Positions 1-6,611 of a stretch of DNA of 41,703 bases are shown here, in pieces. The notes under the pieces were generated by a model. The model was not told where the DNA came from and did no database searches. It saw only the letters and a list, made by a program, of their open reading frames with translations. The position numbers and the translations under genes are program-made. How positions within the stretch are numbered: position 1 is the first letter of the stretch; each line of letters starts with the position of its first letter. The stretch comes from a virus. The stretch spans positions 1-41,703 of the IMG/VR virus record IMGVR_UViG_3300045976_000092. One strand, written 5' to 3'.

Positions 1-127
1 CCGGAGCTGAGAGACGACGAGATCATCGCCATCCGCAAAGCGACGCGGTACAAGGAATACCTCAAGCCTTGGGGCGAAACACTGATGTTTGCGCGGGCAC
101 TCCTACGCCGCCAGGCCCTCGCTGCGC
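1..127. repeat. Terminal direct repeat, left copy (circular join)
   Basis: Identical to 41577-41703. The same open reading frame is in register on both sides, so the repeat is a sequence overlap of a circular molecule rather than two separate loci. A length of exactly 127 equals a common largest k-mer of De Bruijn assemblers, so an assembly overlap is more likely than a biological terminal repeat. The unique length is 41,576 bases. Confidence 0.95.
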
Positions 128-702
128 GCGCCCAGCCTGCGGCCACGCCGCCCGCGAGCCGCATCGAACGGCTGCAATCCGCGGTGGAAGGCGAGCTCGA
201 TGGCCTCGCGATCACGCACGAGCAGGCTGCCGCCGTCCTCGCTCATCTCGATGCGGACACGCCGCCCGATGCGGGGGTGCGGGAGGCGCTGGCCGAGCTG
301 CTTGATGCGGTCGATGCCGCCTACCCTGCCGCGAAGGAAGGCCACGCCGCACAGGTGGCATGGGCGGAACGCCGGGCCGCCGCATCGAAGGCCGCTCGGG
401 CCGCCCTCGCCGCCCATCCCACCCCGCCCGCGGAGGTGGAGGTCGCACAGGCGACGCCGAAGCGTGGTTTCGCGGCCAAGCTCGCAGCGCGGCATGTAGA
501 TCTCGGCTCGCTTGGGCCCGAAGGCTATCGTCCGCCTGCCGCCCAGGCCGCGCCGGTCGATGCGCTGCCGGCCGACGCTGGCTACGAAGCGTGGTTCCTC
601 GGCGAGCAGGGCAAGCCCTACGACGGGATGTGGAGCTTCGGCCGCGCGGCATGGCACGCCGCCCAGGCCCTCGTCCGCGCTCAAGGAGCCGACCATGAAT
701 GA
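1..702 (+). CDS. Phage accessory protein, 3' part (gene crosses the circular join)
   Basis: This is the rest of the gene starting at 41406; position 1 is a codon start in the same frame, giving a 290-residue protein when joined. The middle is alanine-rich and helical. The C-terminus has a module reading YEAWFLGEQGKPYDGMW followed by AAWHAAQALVRA, a type of C-terminal block I know from hypothetical proteins of Burkholderia and Pseudomonas phages. A linker AAQAAPVDALP at codons encoded by 538-570 recurs in the gene at 918-1508. No enzymatic motif is seen. Its stop overlaps the next start (ATG at 695). The function is unknown; the setting is the distal part of the rightward early operon. Confidence 0.85.
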   Translation, partial: PELRDDEIIAIRKATRYKEYLKPWGETLMFARALLRRQALAARAQPAATPPASRIERLQSAVEGELDGLAITHEQAAAVLAHLDADTPPDAGVREALAELLDAVDAAYPAAKEGHAAQVAWAERRAAASKAARAALAAHPTPPAEVEVAQATPKRGFAAKLAARHVDLGSLGPEGYRPPAAQAAPVDALPADAGYEAWFLGEQGKPYDGMWSFGRAAWHAAQALVRAQGADHE

Positions 703-925
703 CCCGAAGCAAGCCACGGCCGCGATTGAGGCGAAGGAATCTTGCTATTGCTGCGACAAGCCCTTTGCGAAGAAGACTGGAGCATATTGGGTCTGGACTT
801 GTGACGGACAGCGCCAATTCGCTGGGCCGGAATGTTTCCGCAAGATAAAAAAGGCCGGGACTGAAGGTTACCAGCCGCCGAAGGGTGGCCCGCGCATGTT
901 TGAAAGGAATCCCAACCGTGGCTGA
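695..925 (+). CDS. Small zinc-ribbon-like phage protein
   Basis: Encodes 76 residues. The ATG at 695 is chosen because AAGGAG at 683-688 sits six bases upstream and the start overlaps the stop of the previous gene. The core has four or five cysteines (CYCCDK near residues 16-21, WTCDG near 36, PECFRKI near 47), a spacing that suggests a small metal-binding fold. Codons are less GC-biased than in neighbours (for example AAGATAAAAAAG), hinting at a more recent arrival. The function is unknown. Confidence 0.8.
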   Translation: MNDPKQATAAIEAKESCYCCDKPFAKKTGAYWVWTCDGQRQFAGPECFRKIKKAGTEGYQPPKGGPRMFERNPNRG

Positions 926-1508
926 AAACCAATTGCACTACCCTGAAGAGTGGGGGCCGCCGCATGACCGCAGATTGACTTGTTCATGCGGCCATCCTGA
1001 CCCGTCTCACATGGAGCCGAAAGCGCCGAGGCCTACATCTGTTCAAGCATGCCGTTGGCCTGCGGGTAATTTCCGTGTATGGAAAGAGCAACCCGAAGAT
1101 GCGCACGCGCCTTGGTTTCTTGTGGGGCCGCAAGGAGACTTATTCAAACTCGCTAGTGCAAATGACGCTGACGATGAGGCGCGGGCAAATTGGATGGCCC
1201 ATGTACTTAATGCCGCCCAGGCTGCGCCGGTCGATGCGCTGCCGGAGCTGCCGTACCAAGTTCCAACCGAGGCAGCCGATGCGGTGTTTGCCTACGCCCG
1301 CGCCGCCCAGGCCCTCGTCCGCGCCACGCCCAGGATGAGTGCGAAGCCGCTGACCGTGCTGGAGTACAACGCGATCCCCGAGCTGTGCGCTATCCAGCCC
1401 AGCCTCTACGAGAGCGTAGTCCGCGCCATCGAGCGCGAGTTCTGCAAGAAGAACGGCATCGGCACGCAGCCCGAGGCGGACAAGGGGGTGAGCAATGGCG
1501 GCCTGTGA
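918..1508 (+). CDS. Hypothetical phage accessory protein with shared linker cassettes
   Basis: Encodes 196 residues from the GTG at 918, which has AAAGGAA at 904-910 upstream and overlaps the preceding stop. An upstream in-frame GTG at 885 is possible but lies deep in the previous gene. The N-terminus holds a CSCGHPDPSH segment that may bind metal. Residues coded at 1212-1244 and 1302-1324 repeat, almost base for base, segments of the gene ending at 702 (AAQAAPVDALP and AAQALVRA). The N-terminal third has lower GC than the rest. No known catalytic motif; function unknown. Confidence 0.8.
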   Translation: MAENQLHYPEEWGPPHDRRLTCSCGHPDPSHMEPKAPRPTSVQACRWPAGNFRVWKEQPEDAHAPWFLVGPQGDLFKLASANDADDEARANWMAHVLNAAQAAPVDALPELPYQVPTEAADAVFAYARAAQALVRATPRMSAKPLTVLEYNAIPELCAIQPSLYESVVRAIEREFCKKNGIGTQPEADKGVSNGGL

Positions 1509-1788
1509 CTACCGATCGTGCGATGTCTGCGGTGGCAAAGCGTTCTACGACGCCAACCTCAGCTACGAGGACATGAGCGACGAGAACGCCAAGCTCCGCG
1601 AGGCAGTGCCCATGCGTTACGTCGGCGAGGAGCAATACAGCGATCCCGCGATGGCGGCGAAGTATGGACAAGTCCTCGGCTACGTAGGCGACTGGGCCGT
1701 CATTTGCTCCGAGTGCAGCAAGACGCATCGGACGGCGATCCTGCCCATTGCCACCTCCGGCACCCAGGCGGACGGGGAGGGGCGATGA
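1495..1788 (+). CDS. Small two-CxxC zinc-binding phage protein
   Basis: Encodes 97 residues from the ATG at 1495, overlapping the previous gene by 14 bases, with a purine-rich AAGGGGGTGAG just upstream. Two knuckles are visible, CDVCGGK near residues 8-14 and CSECSKTH near 73-80, with about 60 residues between them, as in a split zinc ribbon. Its stop overlaps the start of the next gene as ATGA. No DNA-binding role can be shown; the function is unknown. Confidence 0.85.
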   Translation: MAACDYRSCDVCGGKAFYDANLSYEDMSDENAKLREAVPMRYVGEEQYSDPAMAAKYGQVLGYVGDWAVICSECSKTHRTAILPIATSGTQADGEGR

Positions 1789-2414
1789 TCGCAGCCCTCT
1801 ACGTCGAGAGTGACGGCGTGTACTTCGGGCTGCCCGGGGTCGACCCGTGGGACGAGCCGCGCGACGCTCGCAAGTACGAAGGCCCGCATCCTGTCGTCGC
1901 TCACCCACCGTGCCAACGGTGGGGCCGCTTCTGGCACGGAAGCACCCGCAAGCCGCATCAGTTCAGCCTGGGCAGCGATGGCGGCAGCTTCGCATCGGCG
2001 CTGACGGCCGTGCGCAACTTCGGCGGTGTCCTGGAGCATCCGGCCCATTCACGCGCGTGGTCGTGGTTCGGCCTGAAGGCTCCCGAGCAGGGCATGGGCT
2101 GGCAAGTCGCCGACTCGTTCGGTGGCTGGGCCTGCTACGTCGAACAGGGCCACTACGGGCATGCCAGCCGGAAGCCGACGTGGCTCTATGCCTGTGGCGC
2201 CCACAAAGTGGAACTTCCCGAATTGAACTGGTCGCGCGGCGAGCAGCGAATTCCCGGCTGGATGGTCGAGCGCTACGGCTACCAGAAGGCCCGCAGGATT
2301 GGCGTCGTCGCGATGGTCGGAGGCAAGGACAAAACCCGCATCCGCAACGCCACGCCGCCGGAGTTCCGCGACGTGCTGCTGTCGATCGCCCAACTCGCGA
2401 GGAAAGACGCATGA
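1785..2414 (+). CDS. Cytosine-methyltransferase-like phage protein with PPC motif
   Basis: Encodes 209 residues; ATG 1785 follows GGGGAGGGG and overlaps the previous stop. HPPCQRWGRFW near residues 41-51 resembles the Pro-Cys catalytic motif IV of C5 DNA methyltransferases, and GVLEHP near 79-84 resembles the Glu-containing motif VI. However, the usual N-terminal SAM motif FxGxG and a clear target-recognition domain are not visible, and the protein is short for the family. Such short proteins are common in phages. Either a reduced methyltransferase or a relative with another role is possible. It overlaps the downstream gene by four bases. Confidence 0.8.
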   Translation: MIAALYVESDGVYFGLPGVDPWDEPRDARKYEGPHPVVAHPPCQRWGRFWHGSTRKPHQFSLGSDGGSFASALTAVRNFGGVLEHPAHSRAWSWFGLKAPEQGMGWQVADSFGGWACYVEQGHYGHASRKPTWLYACGAHKVELPELNWSRGEQRIPGWMVERYGYQKARRIGVVAMVGGKDKTRIRNATPPEFRDVLLSIAQLARKDA

Positions 2415-2764
2415 CCAACCCCACCCACCCCGACACGCGCACCGACCGCGAGCTGCTGGAGATGGCGGCGAAGGCTGCGGGCTATGAATTCGTCCGGCAC
2501 TCCGAATGCGGGAGTGGCGTGCTACTGGCCGGCGTCCAAGACGCATGGCGCCCTCTCGTCGACGACGGCGACTGCGCTCGCCTGGAGGCGCTTTGCGGCA
2601 TCGACGTGAAGTGGTGGCATGACGCGGTTGAAGCGATCTGCCGTCGTGACTGGCCGTGCCAGACCTACGCGTTCGAGCGATTTTCTGCGTGTTCCGGAGA
2701 CCGCAACGCCGCACGGAGGCGGGCGTCCATCCGCGCAGCCGCAGCCCTTGGAGACCAACAATGA
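2411..2764 (+). CDS. Conserved phage hypothetical protein (WxPLxDDGD family)
   Basis: Encodes 117 residues beginning TDRELLEMAAKAAG, with WRPLVDDGD near residue 50 and an arginine-rich C-terminal RRRASIRAAAALG. This arrangement (aromatic-PL-DDGD, then RRAxIRAAAxxG) is a recurring family of uncharacterised proteins in Proteobacteria phages and prophages. ATG 2411 overlaps the previous stop as ATGA, and its own stop overlaps the next start in the same way. No enzymatic motif is visible. Function unknown; early accessory operon. Confidence 0.85.
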   Translation: MTNPTHPDTRTDRELLEMAAKAAGYEFVRHSECGSGVLLAGVQDAWRPLVDDGDCARLEALCGIDVKWWHDAVEAICRRDWPCQTYAFERFSACSGDRNAARRRASIRAAAALGDQQ

Positions 2765-3483
2765 CCACACCCCGCCCCGACGCCGCGGCACTGGCAGCGG
2801 AGGCGCTGGACATGCATGAGCGCCTTCACGATGTCGCCGATGAAGCGGATGACGAGGGCGACATGGGCCTCGCTGACATGCTGCACGACGCTGCGAACCT
2901 GCTGAAGAACCTCGCCGCCCTGGCCCAGCGCCCCGAGTCCACCAGCGAGCGCGCACAGGGGGCGGAGGTCGAGGTTCCTGTCGACTTTCGGAACACCGAT
3001 TTCGGCCGCTGGATCCTACAGGCGTACCGCGACGCGTTCGAGCCCGGCCAGACCTTCACCATCCACAACATGGCCGTCGCCTACATGGCCGGCCAGAATC
3101 GGAACGAGATGCGCCGCGCCCACCACGCCGGCGTGCCCTTCGGCTACATGCGCCCGGCCGATATCGAGGCGATTCGGTCGAACCGTGGTGGCGAATGGTG
3201 CCGGACGTTCGGTGTCACGCCGGTCAATTGCTGGCGCGACGGTTCCGACGAACGCGTGCCGGTCTACACGTCGCCGGGCTCCCGCGCCCACCACGCCGGC
3301 CAGGTCGAGGAGGCGGTGCGCAGAGATGCGGGGCGGTACCGCACCCTGCGCGATGTTCCCGCGACTGCGCTGCCGGAACCACTGAGGCAGTGGCTCTGGA
3401 ATCGGCCATTCGGAACTGGCGACACACTGGACGGCATCTGCGACGCCGCCCGCGCGCAGCTTGGTGGGAAGGGAGGCGAGTGA
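2761..3483 (+). CDS. Modular phage accessory protein
   Basis: Encodes 240 residues from ATG 2761 (ATGA overlap). An N-terminal acidic helical part (EALDMHERLHDVADEADDEG) is followed by a block around FRNTDFGRWILQAYRDAFEPGQ, then VPVYTSPG and a C-terminal EEAVRRDAGRYRTLRD block. The last two blocks are familiar mix-and-match pieces of phage hypothetical proteins. A 19-base sequence is present twice in the gene (3114-3132 and 3282-3300), each coding for AHHAG, which may mark an internal recombination. Function unknown. Confidence 0.85.
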   Translation: MTTPRPDAAALAAEALDMHERLHDVADEADDEGDMGLADMLHDAANLLKNLAALAQRPESTSERAQGAEVEVPVDFRNTDFGRWILQAYRDAFEPGQTFTIHNMAVAYMAGQNRNEMRRAHHAGVPFGYMRPADIEAIRSNRGGEWCRTFGVTPVNCWRDGSDERVPVYTSPGSRAHHAGQVEEAVRRDAGRYRTLRDVPATALPEPLRQWLWNRPFGTGDTLDGICDAARAQLGGKGGE

Positions 3484-3701
3484 TGCTGACGCTGACGCAT
3501 GACGAGCTGGTGGAGCTGACCGGGTACCAGCGGGCGGCCGACCAGCTTCGCGAGCTCCACCGTCGCGGGTTCACGCGCGCGCGCCGCGGCAGCGCCGGCC
3601 AGGTGATCCTCGAGCGGGCCCACTACGAGGCGGTATGCTCCGGGCGTCTCGCCGCCAACGATCCGAGCCGCCCCCGGCCGAAGCTCCGCCCCGCCGCATG
3701 A
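3483..3701 (+). CDS. DUF4224 family protein next to integrase
   Basis: Encodes 72 residues; ATG 3483 shares its A with the previous stop. The sequence LTHDELVELTGYQRAADQL, then a Gly-containing stretch and VILERAHYEAV, fits the DUF4224 family, small basic proteins usually encoded directly in front of phage integrases. Their role is not established; a recombination directionality or DNA-binding role is often supposed. Its end overlaps the integrase start (3698). Confidence 0.85.
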   Translation: MLTLTHDELVELTGYQRAADQLRELHRRGFTRARRGSAGQVILERAHYEAVCSGRLAANDPSRPRPKLRPAA

Positions 3702-4756
3702 CCAAGGATCCCGCGCTGCCCGAGCGCGTCTTCATCAAGGGCCGCTGGTACTACCTCGTCGTCGCCGAGGGGAAGAAGCGCGTCTGGAAGAAGCTGTCGA
3801 AGGTCGCCGATGGTCTGGCCGCCATGTACATCGCGCTCGGCGAGCTACTGCAGCGCGACACCGATGCCGACAAGGTGCCTGCACTGATCGCCGCGTGGCT
3901 GCAGGAGGTCAGCGCGAAGCGCTCGTCCAAGCAGCACGGCGAGGACACCTCGCGCTGCCGCAAGGTCGCCGCGCGCTTCGCCGACTTCCTGGCGGCCGAC
4001 GTCGAGCCGCCGGACGTGGTCGAGTTCCTCAAGGACTTCCGCGAGACGCCGCGCACGTACAACGCCTACCGCGCGCTCGTGGGAGAGCTCATGCGCTTCG
4101 CGATCGAGAAGGGCTACCGCGCCCCCGGCACGAACCCGGTCACGGCGGTCGTCCGAACGATGAAGACGCCGCCGCGCACGCGCTACATCACCGACAGCGA
4201 GCTGCGGCGCATCAAGGTGGCCGCCATCGGCCGTCGGCCGTCGGTCATGAAGCCGGGCTCGACCGTCGAGAACGCCGGCGGACGCATGCTCTGCGCGCTG
4301 ATCGACATGGCGTACCTGACCGGCCAGGCGCTGGGCGACTTGCTGGCGCTCGAATGGGACGACTTCCGCGACGACGGCATCCTCTTCGCGCGCTCCAAGG
4401 TTGAGCACAGCACCGGCGCCCGGGTGGTGATCCAGTGGACGCCGCGGCTGGTAGAGCTCGAGCAGCGCCTGCGTGCGATGCGCAAGGCCCGGCGCGGCTT
4501 CGGGGCGGCCGTGTTCGTCAAGGCCAGCGGCGATCCGTACACCGCCTCCGGCCTGCAGTCGGCCTGGGAGCGTGCACGCGACCGCGCCGGCGTCTCCGGC
4601 TGCACCTTCCACGACATCAAGGCCAAGGCACTGACCGACAAAGAAGCCCGGGAGGGCATGCGCGCCGCGAGCGCCATGGGTCAGCACTCGACCGAGACGC
4701 AGACGGCCACCTACGTGCGCCGCAAGGCCGCCAGGAAGACCTCGGCGACCCGCTGA
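3698..4756 (+). CDS. int: Tyrosine-recombinase integrase, two catalytic arginines missing
   Basis: Encodes 352 residues; ATG 3698 is preferred to 3635 because it overlaps the DUF4224 stop. An N-terminal arm-binding/core-binding part (to about 150) is followed by the catalytic domain. Family landmarks are all in place: TGQALGDLLAL at 208-218, SKVEH before a beta-hairpin, HDIKAKALTD from 305, H330 and the tyrosine Y339. In active relatives the first box reads TGQR and the second HDxR. Here residue 211 is Ala and 308 is Lys, so both active-site arginines are replaced. Fold and DNA binding look intact, but recombination chemistry is doubtful. attP lies directly downstream. Confidence 0.93.
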   Translation: MTKDPALPERVFIKGRWYYLVVAEGKKRVWKKLSKVADGLAAMYIALGELLQRDTDADKVPALIAAWLQEVSAKRSSKQHGEDTSRCRKVAARFADFLAADVEPPDVVEFLKDFRETPRTYNAYRALVGELMRFAIEKGYRAPGTNPVTAVVRTMKTPPRTRYITDSELRRIKVAAIGRRPSVMKPGSTVENAGGRMLCALIDMAYLTGQALGDLLALEWDDFRDDGILFARSKVEHSTGARVVIQWTPRLVELEQRLRAMRKARRGFGAAVFVKASGDPYTASGLQSAWERARDRAGVSGCTFHDIKAKALTDKEAREGMRAASAMGQHSTETQTATYVRRKAARKTSATR

Positions 4757-4761
4757 TGAGC

Positions 4762-4998
4762 TTCTAACGCACGTCCGCGGAGCCGCATGGTTGCGTGACT
4801 CCAAGGGCCTGCGGCGGTTACCAGAATCGGCCGCGAACCCGCATGGACACGGGATTCGGGCGCTGCTTTGGGAGCAGAGGGTCGCACGTTCGAATCGTGT
4901 CGCCCCGACCATCTAAGTACTTGATCCGCAAAGGGAAATAGGTTTTCCATCAGCGCGTCGGAAATCCCCTGTTTCTAACCAGCCGGGTTTCTTCTAAC
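4762..4998 (+). other. attP: Putative attP region with TTCTAAC arm-like repeats
   Basis: About 250 bases without a gene, between the integrase and the gene at 5005. TTCTAAC occurs three times in the same orientation, at 4762-4768, 4973-4979 and 4992-4998, on both sides of the tRNA-derived core at 4862-4911. This is the layout expected for integrase arm-type sites flanking a core, with an AT-richer spacer between core and right arm. Assignment of the repeats to integrase is inference. Confidence 0.6.
4862..4911 (+). other. attP core: 3' part of a tRNA-Pro(TGG) gene
   Basis: Fifty bases match the 3' portion of a proteobacterial tRNA-Pro: the anticodon arm CTGCTTTGGGAGCAG (anticodon TGG), a variable segment, the T arm with stems GCACG/CGTGT around TTCGAAT, the 3' acceptor strand CGCCCCG and ACCA. 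No D arm or 5' acceptor strand exists upstream, so this is not a working tRNA here. Phages that integrate into tRNA genes carry such a 3' fragment to rebuild the gene after insertion. Confidence 0.88.
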
Positions 4999-5004
4999 CG
5001 CGCC

Positions 5005-5289
5005 ATGCGCGTGATCGTCACTCAGCTTCTAGATTGCGGCATGCCGCGCCGCTCACGCGCGGCGCCGATCGATGGGCATCTGCGCTCGCATCGTGACCAG
5101 GCCGGACGCCTGGTCTACCAGCTCTACTTCATCGACAACGAAGGCTCGAAGGATCCGATGTGGAACCACCTGATCGAGCCGCAGGCCGGTCCGGTCACGG
5201 ATCGCGCGGCGACCTACTACGGCTTCGAGCGCCAGCAGAGCGGGCAGCTCGTCGCGCAGGCGTGGGAGGTCGAGCCGGCGCGCCGATGA
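5005..5289 (+). CDS. Small hypothetical protein behind attP
   Basis: Encodes 94 residues from ATG 5005, or 82 from ATG 5041 (MPRRSRAAPIDGHL). The central part (LVYQLYFIDNEGSKDPMWNHLIEPQ) looks like a beta-rich folded domain. No strong Shine-Dalgarno is visible for either start. It ends right against the leftward terminator at 5289-5313. It is the last rightward gene and would be separated from the integrase after integration at attP, so in a prophage it would lie near an end. Function unknown. Confidence 0.65.
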   Translation: MRVIVTQLLDCGMPRRSRAAPIDGHLRSHRDQAGRLVYQLYFIDNEGSKDPMWNHLIEPQAGPVTDRAATYYGFERQQSGQLVAQAWEVEPARR

Positions 5290-5313
5290 AAAAGCCCGGC
5301 GCTAGGCCGGGCT
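5289..5313 (-). terminator. Intrinsic terminator of the leftward late operon
   Basis: Perfect 8-bp stem AGCCCGGC / GCCGGGCT (5293-5300 and 5306-5313) with a five-base loop. Read leftward, it is followed by five T residues (A run at 5289-5293 on the plus strand). No T run follows on the plus strand, so it serves the leftward transcripts ending at 5350. Confidence 0.88.
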
Positions 5314-5349
5314 GAAGGCGTCGCCGGCACAGCCGGTAGCGCTGGAGAC

Positions 5350-5721
5350 TCAGGACGAGGCGTCGCCGGACGCTGCGGGCGCAGGTTCCGGAGCCGGGGC
5401 CGGCTCGGGCGCCGGCGCGGGTGCGGGGGCCGGCGTGTCGGCCGCGATCGCCGCGGCCACCTTGGCCCCCTCGTCGTCGGCCTTCGCGCCGATGGCCAGC
5501 GCCGCGGTCTTGGCGGTGTCGATGGACGCCAGCAGGTCGCTGAGCGCCGCCGGCGGGATCTGGCCGGCGTCGCCGAGGCTGGCGATCTGCGCGGCCAGGT
5601 TGCTGGCCAGGCCGATGAGCGCGTCGTTCTGCGCGAGCAGCGTGTCGACCTTGGTGCCGGAGTCGGCCAGGGCCTGCTGGAGGTCGGCCACCTCGGCCTG
5701 GATCTGTTCGAGTTCGGTCAT
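5350..5721 (-). CDS. Coiled-coil protein with Pro-Ala-rich tail
   Basis: Encodes 123 residues from ATG 5721, with AAAGG seven bases upstream. The N-terminal 50 residues (MTELEQIQAEVADLQQ...) are predicted coiled coil; the C-terminus is a PAPAPAPEPAPAP linker ending in GDASS. An alternative GTG start at 5817 would give 155 residues, adds GC3-rich codons including an amphipathic DQIIRFLHRFERR segment, lies one base after the previous stop, and has AAGGG eight bases before it. That longer form is credible because the operon is otherwise tightly packed. Last gene of the lysis/late region; function unknown. Confidence 0.75.
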   Translation of the reverse strand: MTELEQIQAEVADLQQALADSGTKVDTLLAQNDALIGLASNLAAQIASLGDAGQIPPAALSDLLASIDTAKTAALAIGAKADDEGAKVAAAIAADTPAPAPAPAPEPAPAPEPAPAASGDASS

Positions 5722-5818
5722 GAATCGCCTTTCGAAGCGGTGGAGGAAGCGGATGATCTGGTCGAGGCGGTCTTCGCGTTTGCACGCGCGCCCCGGTTTT
5801 CCGAGGCTCGTGTGCACG

Positions 5819-6028
5819 TCAGCCGCCCTTGGCCTGCGCAATGGCGGCGTTGAGCGTGTCGCGCGCGGCCGCGTCGGCGGCGAAGGCCGCGTCGACCTCG
5901 TCGTCGGTGACGTCGCGGCCCTCGGCGTGGGCGGCGGACAGCGCCTCGACGGCGGGCGCCGCGGCCTGGATCAGGGCGGCGAGCAGCTGGGTCAGCGCCA
6001 GCGCGTTGGCGGTGTTCTGGTTGTTCAC
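5819..6028 (-). CDS. Small helical hypothetical protein in lysis region
   Basis: Encodes 69 residues from GTG 6028, which overlaps the previous stop as GTGA and has AAAGGAG eight bases upstream. The sequence is almost entirely alanine-rich helix (NALALTQLLAALIQAAAP then EVDAAFAADAAARDTLNAAIAQ). The first helix is fairly apolar but short of a clear membrane span. It follows the lipoprotein gene within the lysis region. Function unknown. Confidence 0.75.
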   Translation of the reverse strand: MNNQNTANALALTQLLAALIQAAAPAVEALSAAHAEGRDVTDDEVDAAFAADAAARDTLNAAIAQAKGG

Positions 6029-6363
6029 GAGGGTGCTCCTTTGGTGGCGAGGTAGGCCTGCAGCGCCTGGAGGGCAAGCAGGGTGTCGTCGATCGCGGCG
6101 GTCGTCGCGTCGCCGGCGGGCGCGGCGCGCAGCTGCTGCAGGGTCGCGGCCAGCGCGTCGCACTTGGCCTGGACGTCCTGGGCGTCGGCAGCCGACAAGC
6201 GGTGCGCGGTCACGAGCGTGGCGGCCGTCGTGCGCGCCGCGGTCACGGCGCTGATGCCGATCTCGATGCGAGCGTTCGGCGTCGCCGTCGTGGTCGTGCA
6301 CGCGGCGGCGACCGCCAGCGCGGCGGCCGCAAGCAAGGTGCGGATGGTTCGAAAGGGTTTCAC
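6025..6363 (-). CDS. Lysis-region lipoprotein (possible outer-membrane spanin role)
   Basis: Encodes 112 residues. A basic N-terminus, an apolar stretch and a lipobox AVAAAC put the lipidated cysteine at residue 22. The mature part is helical, with conserved-looking ALAATLQQLRAAP and LLALQALQAYL segments. Position directly after the holin-like gene (overlap of four bases) would suit an Rz1-type outer-membrane spanin, but it is longer and not proline-rich as Rz1 proteins usually are, and no inner-membrane spanin partner is recognised. Lipoprotein status is firm; spanin function is inference. Confidence 0.78.
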   Translation of the reverse strand: MKPFRTIRTLLAAAALAVAAACTTTTATPNARIEIGISAVTAARTTAATLVTAHRLSAADAQDVQAKCDALAATLQQLRAAPAGDATTAAIDDTLLALQALQAYLATKGAPS

Positions 6364-6611
6364 GTGGAGGCCTTGTCGGAGGTCGCCGGAGCCGCCGGCG
6401 GCGGGGGCGCGTCGGGCGCCGGGAACTGGTGCGCGAGCTCGTGCAGCACGAGGATCACGAGCGGCGCGGCGGTGGTGACGATCGCGGCCCAGCGCGGCGG
6501 CAGCGCCGCCTGCACCAGGTCGTGGTTGGAGACGACGTAGCCGGCGATGACGCCGACCAGGCTGGCGATGGCTGCGAGGATGCGCAGCGCAAGACGGGCG
6601 TTCTGGCTCAT
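6360..6611 (-). CDS. Holin-like two-transmembrane protein
   Basis: Encodes 83 residues from ATG 6611 (ATGA overlap with the upstream gene). It has two clear membrane spans, about residues 8-27 (LALRILAAIASLVGVIAGYV) and 43-60 (AAIVTTAAPLVILVLHELA), then a charged/proline-rich tail PAPDAPPPPAAPA. The size, topology and place between a candidate peptidoglycan-active protein and a lipoprotein fit a holin. A phage membrane protein of another kind cannot be excluded. Confidence 0.8.
   Translation of the reverse strand: MSQNARLALRILAAIASLVGVIAGYVVSNHDLVQAALPPRWAAIVTTAAPLVILVLHELAHQFPAPDAPPPPAAPATSDKAST

Noticed and set aside
4862-4911. A functional tRNA-Pro gene
   Set aside because: Only the anticodon arm, T arm and 3' acceptor strand are present; there is no D arm or 5' acceptor strand.
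4711-4950. Minus-strand ORF of 79 codons containing SGRHDSNVRPSA
   Set aside because: This is the well-known false protein produced by reading the antisense of a tRNA 3' end; it coincides with the attP core and the end of the integrase gene.
5350-5450. Pro-Ala repeat DNA as a regulatory repeat
   Set aside because: Explained by the proline/alanine-rich tail of the coiled-coil protein.
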